In this document: positions 24,601-32,990 of the stretch, in pieces
Position numbering within the stretch: position 1 is the first letter of the stretch
Layout of the letters: each line of letters opens with the position of its first letter
Position numbers and translations under genes: made by a program
Notes under the pieces: model-generated
Seen by the model: the letters and a program-made list of their open reading frames with translations, nothing else
What the model was told of the DNA's origin: nothing
The model's database searches: none
Origin: an uncultured Eubacteriales bacterium
Lineage (GTDB): Bacteria > Bacillota > Clostridia > Christensenellales > Aristaeellaceae
Reading direction: 5' to 3'
Length of the DNA stretch: 64,000 bases
Assembly: GCA_900542445.1 (NCBI GenBank)
Contig: UQNN01000005.1
Span: 62,001-126,000, forward strand

Positions 24601-25809
24601 ATGAGTAAAATGAACATTGCGGTTTTCTTTGGTTCCCGCAGCTGCGAGCATGACGTGTCGATCGTTTCGGCGCTGCAATGTATGGAAGCGACGAAGGCGG
24701 CGGGCTTTGAGGTGACGCCGGTTTATATCTCCCGCGACGGCCTGTGGTACACGGGTGCGCCGCTTGAGAACATCGAGACTTTCCGCGAGTTTAACCCGAT
24801 GACCAAGGGCATTACCCGCGTGACGCTGGATGTGACGGCGAACGCGGGCGATCTGTGGGCATGGCCGCCGCAGCGCGCGGGGCTGTTTGCCAAAGTGCCC
24901 GCCCCGCTTTGCCACATCGACTGCGTGATTCCCGTGTTCCACGGCTGGCATGGCGAAGACGGCACGATTCAGGGCTTGCTGGAAATGGCGAATATTCCGT
25001 ATGCGTCCTCCGGCGTGCTCGGTTCGGCCATCGGCATGGATAAGATCGCGATGAAGCAGATTTTGCGCGGCGCGGGCTTCCCCGTGCTGGACTTTGTATG
25101 GTTCACCCGTGAACAGCTCAAAAACGACCGCAAGGCCGTTATCGAGCGTGTCGAGAAGGAAATCAAGTATCCGGCGTTCATCAAACCGGCGGCGCTCGGC
25201 TCTTCCATCGGCGTTTCCCGCGCGAAGAACCGCGACGAGCTGGAGCGCGCGCTTGACGTGGCGGCTTCCTATGACCGCCGCATTCTCGTGGAGGTCGGCG
25301 TGAATCGCCCGGTGGAGATCAACTGCGCGGCGCTGGGCTATGGCGAGGATGTGCGCGCCTCTGTCTGCGAGATGCCCGTGCCGAGCAGCAACGACACGTT
25401 CCTGGATTTCTGGCAGAAGTATCTGCGCAACGCGAGCACCAAGGGCGAGGAAAGCCGAGGCATGAAGTCCCTGAGCCGCGTTGTGCCCGCGCCCATCGGT
25501 GAGGAACTGACCAAGCGCATTCAGACGATGACCTGCGACATTTTCAAACTGCTGGATTGCCGCGGCACGGTGCGCGTGGACTTCATCCTCGATCAGAACG
25601 ATATGCTCTTTGTCAACGAGCCGAACACGATTCCGGGTTCGCTGGCATTCTACCTGTGGAAGGCCTGCGGTCTGGACTTCCCCAAGCTCATCGAAAAGAT
25701 GGTGGAAGACGCCCTGCGCGCGCACGCGGATAAAAACAGCAGCGTGTTTGCCTATGATTCCAGCATCCTTAAAAAGGTTGCGGCGGGCACAAAGGGAAGC
25801 AAACGTTAA
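24601..25809 (+). CDS. ddl: D-alanine--D-alanine ligase
   Basis: A 402-aa ATP-grasp enzyme that joins two D-alanines for the peptidoglycan stem. Family blocks are AVFFGSRSCEHDVSIVSA, PVFHGWHGEDGTIQGLLEM, PAFIKPAALGSSIGVSRAKN, VRVDFILDQNDMLFVNEPN and TIPGSLAFYLW. It is longer than the usual 310-370 aa because of an insert (about 255-285; PSSNDTFLDFWQKYLRN region). The ATG at 24601 has GAGGAG 9 nt upstream; the GTG at 24583 is in frame but has none. Pairs with murF. Confidence 0.92.
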   Translation: MSKMNIAVFFGSRSCEHDVSIVSALQCMEATKAAGFEVTPVYISRDGLWYTGAPLENIETFREFNPMTKGITRVTLDVTANAGDLWAWPPQRAGLFAKVPAPLCHIDCVIPVFHGWHGEDGTIQGLLEMANIPYASSGVLGSAIGMDKIAMKQILRGAGFPVLDFVWFTREQLKNDRKAVIERVEKEIKYPAFIKPAALGSSIGVSRAKNRDELERALDVAASYDRRILVEVGVNRPVEINCAALGYGEDVRASVCEMPVPSSNDTFLDFWQKYLRNASTKGEESRGMKSLSRVVPAPIGEELTKRIQTMTCDIFKLLDCRGTVRVDFILDQNDMLFVNEPNTIPGSLAFYLWKACGLDFPKLIEKMVEDALRAHADKNSSVFAYDSSILKKVAAGTKGSKR

Positions 25810-25813
25810 AAAA

Positions 25814-25845
25814 TGAGGCAGAAACGTTGAAACGGTTCTGCCTCA
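25814..25845 (-). terminator. Hairpin with A-rich left flank, likely terminator of the LUD gene
   Basis: TGAGGCAGAA (25814-25823) pairs with TTCTGCCTCA (25836-25845). On the minus strand the stem is followed by six T residues, so it suits the minus-strand LUD transcript best; for ddl it lacks a T run but may still slow polymerase. Confidence 0.6.
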
Positions 25846-25863
25846 AAAGGGTTTATTCGATTT

Positions 25864-25943
25864 TTCATCTTCGCGAAGCGAAGATGAAGGAGGTTTGGAG
25901 CGATTGCTATGCGCTCGCTGTGCGAGATTCAGCATAGCAATCG
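25864..25943. repeat. Two adjacent perfect palindromes
   Basis: Arms TTCATCTTCGC/GCGAAGATGAA (11 bp, loop GAA; 25864-25888), then CGATTGCTATG (25901-25911) and CATAGCAATCG (25933-25943) around an inner CTCGC/GCGAG hairpin. No T run follows on either strand, so they are not simple terminators. The GCGAAGC core recurs in other spacers. Confidence 0.7.
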
Positions 25944-26010
25944 CCGGAAATCACAAGGAGTTCTTGCACGACTATGTGAGTTTCCAGGATCGGCAGCCCA
26001 ACGTTTCTCA

Positions 26011-26622
26011 TCAGTATCCCAAATCCTCGTTGATGAGCACGACCTGCGTGCGCTTGCCGCTGGGAGCGTGGTCAAACGCCACCGTGACGCGGCACATGGA
26101 TTCCTCGCACCGGGCGGGATTGCAATGCCCCGTTTCGGCACATGGGGAATGGAGATGCTGGCGGCGCGCGTTCTGCGGGCAGGCGATTTCCTTGATGCGT
26201 TTGACCGCCTGCGCATAGCCGCCGGAGACGATTTTGTTGCGGCCGATGAGCACATATACCGTGCCGGGGCCGTAGCACATCGCGCCGACGCGGTTGCCGG
26301 TGCCGTCGATCTGCACCATCAGGCCGTCCTCGGTGACGGCGTTGGCGGAACAGACGTACAGCGGCGCGTTCATGGCTTCGCGCAGCAGCGCCGGGCGTTC
26401 GGGCTTCGGCGTTTCCCAATGCCAGAGCACCTTGTGGCCGTTTGCACGAAGCAGCGTTTCAAGACCCATCTGTTTGGCGGTCATGCAGCCGCCGAAGCCG
26501 ACGGTTTCCCCGGCAGGCATATCCGAGAGCAGATAATCCGCCGCCTCTTTTGCGTTTTCAAAAATCGCGGCGTCAAATCCGCGCCGGCGCAGCGCGGCGG
26601 CAGTTTTTTCCAGTTTTTCCAT
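26011..26622 (-). CDS. LUD domain (LutC/DUF162-like) protein
   Basis: A 203-aa protein of the LUD/DUF162 group, whose best known members are LutB/LutC of L-lactate oxidation. It shows FDAAIFENAKEAADYLL, VGFGGCMTAKQMGL, ANAVTEDGLMVQIDGTGNR, GPGTVYVLIGRNKIV and AVKRIKEIACPQNARR. The end carries a cysteine/histidine cluster (five Cys in the last 60 residues), which could bind metal. It is single, without lutA or lutB, and such lone versions are common in anaerobes with unknown function. The ATG at 26622 (minus) has GGGAGGG upstream; the open frame reaching 26691 is not used. Confidence 0.82.
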   Translation of the reverse strand: MEKLEKTAAALRRRGFDAAIFENAKEAADYLLSDMPAGETVGFGGCMTAKQMGLETLLRANGHKVLWHWETPKPERPALLREAMNAPLYVCSANAVTEDGLMVQIDGTGNRVGAMCYGPGTVYVLIGRNKIVSGGYAQAVKRIKEIACPQNARRQHLHSPCAETGHCNPARCEESMCRVTVAFDHAPSGKRTQVVLINEDLGY

Positions 26623-26717
26623 GGTACAAATCCCTCCCTGTTGCTTGGATGATCTCATTATACCAGCTCGGCGGGAAAGAGAAAAGGGCATAGACGAAAA
26701 AGAAGCGGAACGGAGGG

Positions 26718-27653
26718 ATGGCCTTGCTGGACGAATGGATGGAACAAAAGGTGGACGAAGCCTGCGAGGCTGTCCCGGCTTACGTCAACCCGCGGAAAAT
26801 TCGGCTGGCAAGCTCGCACGCCGGGTGGAGGCTGTATCTCTACGGAAGCAGCATAAAGCGCGCGGTCTGCGGCTTTTTTGTACACATCAAGACGGCGGAC
26901 GATATGGATCTTTTTCTGCGGGAGACGGCGGAACGCAGCGACACGACGCTCAACCATATCAAACGCTTTTTCAGGGAGAAAGCGCGGCTGCTGGCGGTGC
27001 TCGACGACGCGGGCATGCGGCTGCGGTTTGTGACGGCGCTTTTTCTGTTCGGCCTTGCGTCGCTGGGGACATTGGCCGTCGGCGGGCGGGAGATGGCGCT
27101 GTGCGCGCTGGCGGCCTGCCTGCTGCTGCTGTCTGCGGCGATGGAATTGGGCTATGAGCCGATTTGCGCGGGCGTTCGGCAGCGATATCTGTTTTCCGTG
27201 GCGTTTCGCATGCTGGCGTTGACCGCGCCGCTGGCGGATTATTTCGCGCAGTATAGAGCGGACGGCGTGACGAGCAACGTGGTGCTGCAATGCGCGATGA
27301 TCGCGATGTTGAGCGTTCATCTGGCGATGTTTTTTGCGCTGATTTGCTTTAATCGCCGACAGAACCTGCTGCTGCGCGTGCTCAGCGGCGTGACAGGCGT
27401 GTTTCCGGCGCTGACGGCCTCGGCTGCCGTTACGCTGGCTGTGGCGAACCTCGCCCAGCCAATCGGCCTTGCGATCGCGGCGATGCTGCGGGCGGCAGGC
27501 ACGGTTGCGGCGTTTCTGGGCGACCGGCTCATCGCGTCGGGCGCGCTGGGCGGCATTCGATTGAAATATGAAAGTGTTTGGGAGGGGCTGTTGCTGTGCG
27601 GCGGCCTGAGCCTGATGTTGATCGGCGCGTGGCTGACGGCTTCGCCGATTTGA
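26718..27653 (+). CDS. Uncharacterised multi-pass membrane protein
   Basis: A 311-aa protein not recognised as a known family. A soluble N-terminal part (about 1-95, charged; EWMEQKVDEACEAV) precedes about six hydrophobic segments from residue 100 to the end (for example LFLFGLASLGTLAVG, ALAACLLLLSAAMEL, LLLCGGLSLMLIGAWL). Codon use looks like that of the neighbours. CGGAGGG lies directly before the ATG. It ends 23 nt before lepA and may be co-transcribed with it. A role cannot be given. Confidence 0.7.
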   Translation: MALLDEWMEQKVDEACEAVPAYVNPRKIRLASSHAGWRLYLYGSSIKRAVCGFFVHIKTADDMDLFLRETAERSDTTLNHIKRFFREKARLLAVLDDAGMRLRFVTALFLFGLASLGTLAVGGREMALCALAACLLLLSAAMELGYEPICAGVRQRYLFSVAFRMLALTAPLADYFAQYRADGVTSNVVLQCAMIAMLSVHLAMFFALICFNRRQNLLLRVLSGVTGVFPALTASAAVTLAVANLAQPIGLAIAAMLRAAGTVAAFLGDRLIASGALGGIRLKYESVWEGLLLCGGLSLMLIGAWLTASPI

Positions 27654-27676
27654 ACCGGAACGGAGGATAAACGACT

Positions 27677-29476
27677 TTGGAACGCATGGACAAAATTCGC
27701 AATTTCTGCATCATTGCCCATATCGACCACGGCAAATCCACGCTGGCGGACAGGTTGCTGGAAAAGACGGGCGTGTTTGAAAAGCGCGAGATGGTGGAGC
27801 AGGTGCTTGACTCGATGGAGCTGGAGCGCGAACGCGGCATTACCATCAAGAGCAAGGCCGTGCATATGCACTACAAGGCGCAGGACGGCGAAACCTATAC
27901 GCTCAACCTGATCGATACCCCCGGCCATGTGGATTTTACCTACGAGGTATCCCGCGCGTTGGCGGCATGCGAGGGTGCGCTGCTGGTGGTGGACGCGACG
28001 CAGGGCGTGGAGGCGCAGACGCTGGCCAACGTGTATATGGCGCTCGATCACGATCTTGAGATCGTGCCGGTCATCAACAAGATTGACCTGCCCAGCGCGC
28101 GGCCGGACGAGGTGCGCACGGAAATCGAGGACGTGATCGGTCTGGACGCGTCCGAAGCGCCGCTTATCAGCGCGAAAGTCGGTCTTGGCATTGACGAAGT
28201 GCTGGAAAGCGTGGTCAAGCTGATGCCAGCGCCGACGGGCGACGAGAACGCCCCGCTGCAAGCGCTGATCTTTGACTCCTTCTATGACAACTACCGCGGC
28301 GCCATCTGCTTTGTGCGCATTGTCTCCGGCACGGTGCGCGCGGGCATGACCATCCGCATGATGAACACGGGCGCGAAGTTCGACGTAGTGGAAGTCGGCG
28401 TGCGCAGCCCCGGCTACGAACCGGTGGACGCGCTGCGGGCGGGCGACGTCGGCTATATCGCCGCGTCGATCAAGGACCTGCACGATACGCGCGTGGGCGA
28501 CACAATCACCGACGACGCGAACCCCGCCGAAGAGATGCTGCCCGGCTACCGGCAGGTGAACCCGATGGTTTTCTGCGGCATTTATCCGGCGGACGGCGCG
28601 GATTACGAGAGCCTCAAGGATGCGCTGGAAAAGCTTCATCTTAACGACGCGTCGCTGACCTATGATCCGGAGACGAGTCAGGCGCTGGGCTTCGGTTTCC
28701 GCTGCGGCTTCCTGGGGCTGCTGCACATGGAGATCATTCAGGAGCGGCTGGAACGCGAGTTTGACCTCGATTTGATTACGACCGCGCCGAGCGTCATTTT
28801 TAAAGTCTATAAGACGGACGGCACGGAAGTGGACGTGGATAACCCGTCGAACCTGCCGCCCATCGGCGTGATCGAGCATATGGAAGAGCCGTTTGTCAAG
28901 GCGAGCATCCACACGCCGCAGGAATATGTCGGCGCGCTGATGGAGGTCTGCCAGAACAAACGCGGCGTGTTCAAAGACATGGTATACGAAGGACAGCGCG
29001 TCTGCCTGCATTATGAGATGCCGCTGGCTGAAATCATCTTTGATTTCTTTGATCAGATTAAAAGCCGCAGCCGCGGCTATGCCAGCTACGATTACGAGCT
29101 GTGCGGTTATCAGGAAAGCGACCTGGTGAAGTTGGATATTCTGCTCAACGGCGACCCGTGCGACGCGCTTTCCATGATCGTCCATCGCGACAGGGCGTAT
29201 GCGCGCGGACGCTCTATCGCTGAAAAGCTCAAGGACGTCATTCCGCGCCAGATGTTTGAAATCCCGATTCAGGCGGCGATCGGCGGCAAGGTCATCGCGC
29301 GCGAGACAGTCAAAGCCATGCGCAAGGACGTATTGGCGAAGTGCTACGGCGGCGACATCAGCCGCAAGCGCAAACTGCTGGAAAAGCAGAAGGAAGGCAA
29401 GAAACGTATGCGTCAGCTGGGCAATGTGCAGGTGCCGAGCGAAGCGTTCATGGCCGTGCTGAAAATGGACGAGTAA
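27677..29476 (+). CDS. lepA: Elongation factor 4 (LepA), ribosomal back-translocase GTPase
   Basis: A 599-aa translational GTPase of full LepA length. Motifs are G1 AHIDHGKST, G2 ERGITIKS, G3 DTPGH, G4 NKID and G5 SAK, with the LepA-specific C-terminal domain (EALLRAD-like KSRSRGYASYDYE, and AKCYGGDISRKRKLLEKQKE). LepA acts on stalled or misplaced ribosomes. TTG at 27677 lies 10 nt after CGGAGG, so it is favoured over the ATG at 27686. It matches the lepA-hemW-hrcA-grpE-dnaK-dnaJ order common in Bacillota, here with one gene inserted after lepA. Confidence 0.95.
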   Translation: MERMDKIRNFCIIAHIDHGKSTLADRLLEKTGVFEKREMVEQVLDSMELERERGITIKSKAVHMHYKAQDGETYTLNLIDTPGHVDFTYEVSRALAACEGALLVVDATQGVEAQTLANVYMALDHDLEIVPVINKIDLPSARPDEVRTEIEDVIGLDASEAPLISAKVGLGIDEVLESVVKLMPAPTGDENAPLQALIFDSFYDNYRGAICFVRIVSGTVRAGMTIRMMNTGAKFDVVEVGVRSPGYEPVDALRAGDVGYIAASIKDLHDTRVGDTITDDANPAEEMLPGYRQVNPMVFCGIYPADGADYESLKDALEKLHLNDASLTYDPETSQALGFGFRCGFLGLLHMEIIQERLEREFDLDLITTAPSVIFKVYKTDGTEVDVDNPSNLPPIGVIEHMEEPFVKASIHTPQEYVGALMEVCQNKRGVFKDMVYEGQRVCLHYEMPLAEIIFDFFDQIKSRSRGYASYDYELCGYQESDLVKLDILLNGDPCDALSMIVHRDRAYARGRSIAEKLKDVIPRQMFEIPIQAAIGGKVIARETVKAMRKDVLAKCYGGDISRKRKLLEKQKEGKKRMRQLGNVQVPSEAFMAVLKMDE

Positions 29477-29654
29477 CGGAGAATGGGGGGGCATTGAGGG
29501 CGCCGCCATCAAACTCCCGCCAAGAACCTGGGGGTCATTTAGCGCTTCACGATAAATGGATGAAAAGACGCGGGCTATAAATGTGAAGCGAAGATGGGGG
29601 AAAAAAACTTGCTCTCCAAGCGGATTTAAGCGGCAGACAAAAGGAGGCGGACAG

Positions 29655-31496
29655 ATGCAGAGTTACATCGAGCGCAGCAGGCAAATCCGAAATCTGTCCA
29701 TGCCTCCGGAAAACAAAGAGCACTTTTACGGGCAGTTCCGCGTTAACTTTTTGCAGATACGGGAGTTATTTGCCGAAAACCGCGCGTATCTGAACGATGA
29801 AGTCTTTACCCCGCTGAAGGACATTGACGCCATCAGCGAGGAAAAGGCGCAGGAATTGCTGGAACTTTCCGACAATCTGGCCTATACCGAAACGCTGGAA
29901 ATGGTGGATGTGCGGCTGGCGTTTTTCATCGTGAACGCGTTGGAACCCTACTACGAAAAGCGCGGCAACCGGGAAAAATATATCCACTGTCTGTTTCGGC
30001 GGGAAATGCTAGCCTACAACGTGGGGCAGATTTTTGACCGGGGTCGGCTGACCGACGCGCTGGCCGGGCGGTATCGCGGCTACATCCTCGCCTGCGCGGA
30101 AAAAGCGAGCGTATTTCTGGACGATGTTGACGGCTTTGCCGCGCTGCCGGACAAGACGCAGGAGGAGCTGCTGAGCATCGAGCTGTTCCGGGCGACGGGC
30201 TATGAGCGGCCTTATTACGACGAGCCGCTGATTCTCCGGCAGATTGGCTCCTATCAACGGTACATCCGTCGCCTGCTTGACCCGGCAATCCGAAAAGCCG
30301 CGCCCAACATCAATTGGGATAAACAGCTGTATTCCGCCTACACCTATCTGATGGATGTGCAGGAATTTCTGGACTGGCACGAGACGCCGGATTTTATTCT
30401 GCGGATGCTGGACGACGCGGGGGATCAGGCGCTGGCGCTGATGAAAAAGAATGGAACCACCAACCAGCGTGACCCCGGCGCCGTGCTTTCCAGCAAGAAA
30501 GCCATCGGATTTTATCGCGGGACGACCAGCTTTGAAGAGATGGTTCAGAAATATGTCGATTGGGAAACGGAATCCGACCCGAACGCATACGACCAGCTGA
30601 ACATGAGCGGCAACGTGATGCCGATTGTCTTTGTGCAGGGATTATGCCGCGAACATCCGGAGAAAATCGAAAGCTGCGGGGGATATTTGAACGCGGCGCA
30701 GCAGCGGACGTTCGGCTATATCAGGCGCGCGCGGGACAAAGGCGCGTACAACACCATGCAGCGGTTTATCGGCTACATGCTGGACTATTACATCGAGCTG
30801 GATCACGGCATTCCGTTTAAGACGTATTTTGAAAACCTGATGATTGCGACCCAGCCGACGCTGACGATTCACTGTTCGTTGGTTTCGGAGATTTCGCTGA
30901 GCATATTGGATGCGCTGATGCAAAAGCGGCCGGAGCTGCTGGCCGGGGTCTGCGGCTGTGCGGATGCGGAAGAAGCGAAAGCGCGGACGGAAGAAATCCG
31001 GGTGTTTTTAAAGGAATGCTGTTTCCTGCACGATGCGGGCAAGCTGTTTTTTCTGGATACGATCAACCAGTTTGGGCGCAAGCTGATGGACGACGAATTT
31101 GCGCTGATTCGGCTGCATGCGCAGATGGGCTATGAGGTGTTGCAGAAGCGGCCATCCACGAGGCCCTATGCCAAAGCGGCGCTGTATCACCACAGATGGT
31201 ATAACGAGAAGGGCGGTTATCCGGCGGATCTCTCCTACAAGGACGAACCGGATGCGATTCTCTACCAGATTTTGACGTGCGCGGACTGCATCGACGCGGC
31301 GACGGATTCCGTGGGCCGCGCGTACAGCCGGGGAAAGACGTTTGAAGAAATGCTGGACGATCTGCGCCGAAACAGCGGGCGGATGTTCAATCCGGATCTG
31401 GTCGCGCTGTTTGACGATGCGGCGCTCTGCGAAAGCGTGAAAAAAATCCTGAACTTTGAGCGGGAGCGGCTGTATAACCAGGTATTTGGATATTAA
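29655..31496 (+). CDS. HD-GYP-like phosphohydrolase with long novel N-terminal region
   Basis: A 613-aa protein. The last 200 residues resemble an HD-GYP domain, the fold of cyclic-di-GMP phosphodiesterases: HD at 459-460 (LHDAGKL), HH at 512-513 (YHHRWYNEKGGYP) with GGYP at 520-523, and CADCIDAATD. The canonical HHExxDGxGYP is altered (HHR, no DG), so activity is uncertain. The first 420 residues are mostly helical, match no domain I recognise, and have no signal peptide or membrane helix. AAGGAGG precedes the ATG at 29655. It is inserted between lepA and hemW. The 178-nt spacer before it holds an inverted repeat CGCTTCAC/GTGAAGCG. Confidence 0.7.
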   Translation: MQSYIERSRQIRNLSMPPENKEHFYGQFRVNFLQIRELFAENRAYLNDEVFTPLKDIDAISEEKAQELLELSDNLAYTETLEMVDVRLAFFIVNALEPYYEKRGNREKYIHCLFRREMLAYNVGQIFDRGRLTDALAGRYRGYILACAEKASVFLDDVDGFAALPDKTQEELLSIELFRATGYERPYYDEPLILRQIGSYQRYIRRLLDPAIRKAAPNINWDKQLYSAYTYLMDVQEFLDWHETPDFILRMLDDAGDQALALMKKNGTTNQRDPGAVLSSKKAIGFYRGTTSFEEMVQKYVDWETESDPNAYDQLNMSGNVMPIVFVQGLCREHPEKIESCGGYLNAAQQRTFGYIRRARDKGAYNTMQRFIGYMLDYYIELDHGIPFKTYFENLMIATQPTLTIHCSLVSEISLSILDALMQKRPELLAGVCGCADAEEAKARTEEIRVFLKECCFLHDAGKLFFLDTINQFGRKLMDDEFALIRLHAQMGYEVLQKRPSTRPYAKAALYHHRWYNEKGGYPADLSYKDEPDAILYQILTCADCIDAATDSVGRAYSRGKTFEEMLDDLRRNSGRMFNPDLVALFDDAALCESVKKILNFERERLYNQVFGY

Positions 31497-31505
31497 GGAA
31501 ACAAA

Positions 31506-32630
31506 ATGGAACCGATTTCGATTTATGTGCATATCCCGATGTGCGTAAAAAAGTGCGCGTATTGCGATTTTACGTCCTATTGCGGGCGGATGAATCAGAG
31601 GGACGCGTATACCGAGGCCGTCTGCCGTGAAATGCGTGAGCAGGCGGCCTTTTTCGGCGCGCGGCGGGTGAATACCGTGTTCTTTGGCGGGGGAACGCCC
31701 ACGCTGATGACGGGTGCGCAGATGGAGCGCATGATGGATACGCTGCGGGCGTGTTTTGATCTGGCAGCGGACGCGGAAGTGACGATGGAGGGCAACCCCG
31801 GCACGCTGACGCGGGAGAATCTGGACGCGTACCGCAAGGCGGGCGTGAACCGACTGTCGCTGGGCGTGCAGAGTTTGGACGACGGGCTGCTGCAAAGCAT
31901 CGGGCGCATTCACACAAGCGAACAGGCGCGGCAGGCCGTGCGGATGGTGCGGGACGCCGGATTTGACAACCTGAATTTGGATTTGATGCTGGGCCTGCCG
32001 GGCCAGAAACCGGAACAGTGGGAACAGACGCTCGAAAAGGCGATGGCGCTTGCGCCGGAACACCTGAGCTGTTACGGCCTGATTCTGGAAGAAGGCACGC
32101 CGCTTTTCAGGCAGGTTGAGGCGGGCACATGTGCGCCGCTGCCGGACGAGGACGCGCTTTGCGAGATGGACGACATCACCGAACGGCTGACCCAGGCGGG
32201 CGGTTATGCTCGCTATGAGGTATCCAACTATGCCAAAGCGGGGAAAATGTGTCGGCACAACATCGTCTATTGGGAGTGCCTGCCGTATCTGGGCATCGGC
32301 TGCGCGGCGCACAGCGACATGGATGGGAAGCGCTTCTATAACGCGGAAGACTTCGACGCATATCTGAACCATGCGCCCGCCCAAATGGAGGATGCGGGAG
32401 GACGGATGTTTGAGCGGATGATGATGGGTCTGCGAATGGTTCGCGGCGTGGACGAGAGGCGCTTTATCCGCGACTTTGGGTGCGCGCCGGAGGACGTATG
32501 GCGGCAGAGCCTGCCCAGGCTGATGCGGGAAGGGATGATTGCGCGGGCAGACGGGCGTCTTTGCCTGACGGCGCGGGGCATGCAGGTGATGAACGCCGTG
32601 CTGGTGGAGATGATGGAAGAGGAGGGATAA
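31506..32630 (+). CDS. hemW: HemW, radical SAM heme chaperone
   Basis: A 374-aa radical SAM protein. The cluster motif is CVKKCAYCDF, preceded by ISIYVHIPM, with FFGGGTPTLM and RLSLGVQSLDD typical for HemW. Unlike HemN, HemW lacks coproporphyrinogen oxidase activity and carries heme to respiratory enzymes; older databases call it HemN-like. The C-terminal helical part (KMCRHNIVYWECLPYLGIGCAAHS) is complete. It begins 9 nt after the preceding gene and is followed by a 360-nt spacer with the heat-shock promoter. Confidence 0.92.
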   Translation: MEPISIYVHIPMCVKKCAYCDFTSYCGRMNQRDAYTEAVCREMREQAAFFGARRVNTVFFGGGTPTLMTGAQMERMMDTLRACFDLAADAEVTMEGNPGTLTRENLDAYRKAGVNRLSLGVQSLDDGLLQSIGRIHTSEQARQAVRMVRDAGFDNLNLDLMLGLPGQKPEQWEQTLEKAMALAPEHLSCYGLILEEGTPLFRQVEAGTCAPLPDEDALCEMDDITERLTQAGGYARYEVSNYAKAGKMCRHNIVYWECLPYLGIGCAAHSDMDGKRFYNAEDFDAYLNHAPAQMEDAGGRMFERMMMGLRMVRGVDERRFIRDFGCAPEDVWRQSLPRLMREGMIARADGRLCLTARGMQVMNAVLVEMMEEEG

Positions 32631-32632
32631 CC

Positions 32633-32765
32633 CCTTCCGTCGCGACTTTGTCGTGCCGGCCCTCTAAGAGGGAAGGATGGTTTTCACGCTATCGTTATTT
32701 GGCGATAAAGGCTCCAGCTTTGAGGGCGCTGTCAGCGAAGCTGACTGAGGGAGTGAACAGAGAGG
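32633..32765. repeat. Palindromic repeats of the CCCTCT-AGAGGG / GTCAGC-GCTGAC type
   Basis: CCCTCTAAGAGGG (32660-32672) lies inside a wider CCTTCC/GGAAGG stem (32633-32676). A second unit, GTCAGC-GAA-GCTGAC (32731-32745), sits within GAGGGCGCT...CTGAGGGAG. A sister unit lies at 41838-41878. They fill the 5' half of the hemW-hrcA spacer, which has no gene. Confidence 0.65.
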
Positions 32766-32890
32766 TCTCAAAGGTACATTTTCACGCTCCAAACCTGCAT
32801 GGAGAGGTCCAAATGTCGTGGGCATCGCTCAAGCGTTTGGACAAAGGACAGGAAAAGTCAAATTTCCCGAAAAAAGTTATGGGAATGGTG

Positions 32891-32919
32891 TTGACAAATC
32901 CGCCTAAGCGTGGTATCTT
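32891..32919 (+). promoter_or_regulatory. Sigma-A promoter of the heat-shock operon
   Basis: TTGACA (32891-32896), 17-nt spacer, TATCTT (32914-32919). The CIRCE operator starts 11 nt downstream. Confidence 0.85.
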
Positions 32920-32930
32920 TATCACGCTGA

Positions 32931-32957
32931 TTAGCACTCGAACCGCTTGAGTGCTAA
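32931..32957 (+). promoter_or_regulatory. CIRCE operator (HrcA binding site)
   Basis: Exact consensus inverted repeat TTAGCACTC (32931-32939), 9-nt spacer, GAGTGCTAA (32949-32957), just after the promoter. HrcA bound here represses its own operon. Confidence 0.98.
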
Positions 32958-32990
32958 CAACAGCGAACAGCCGAAAGGAGGAAAGCGGGC

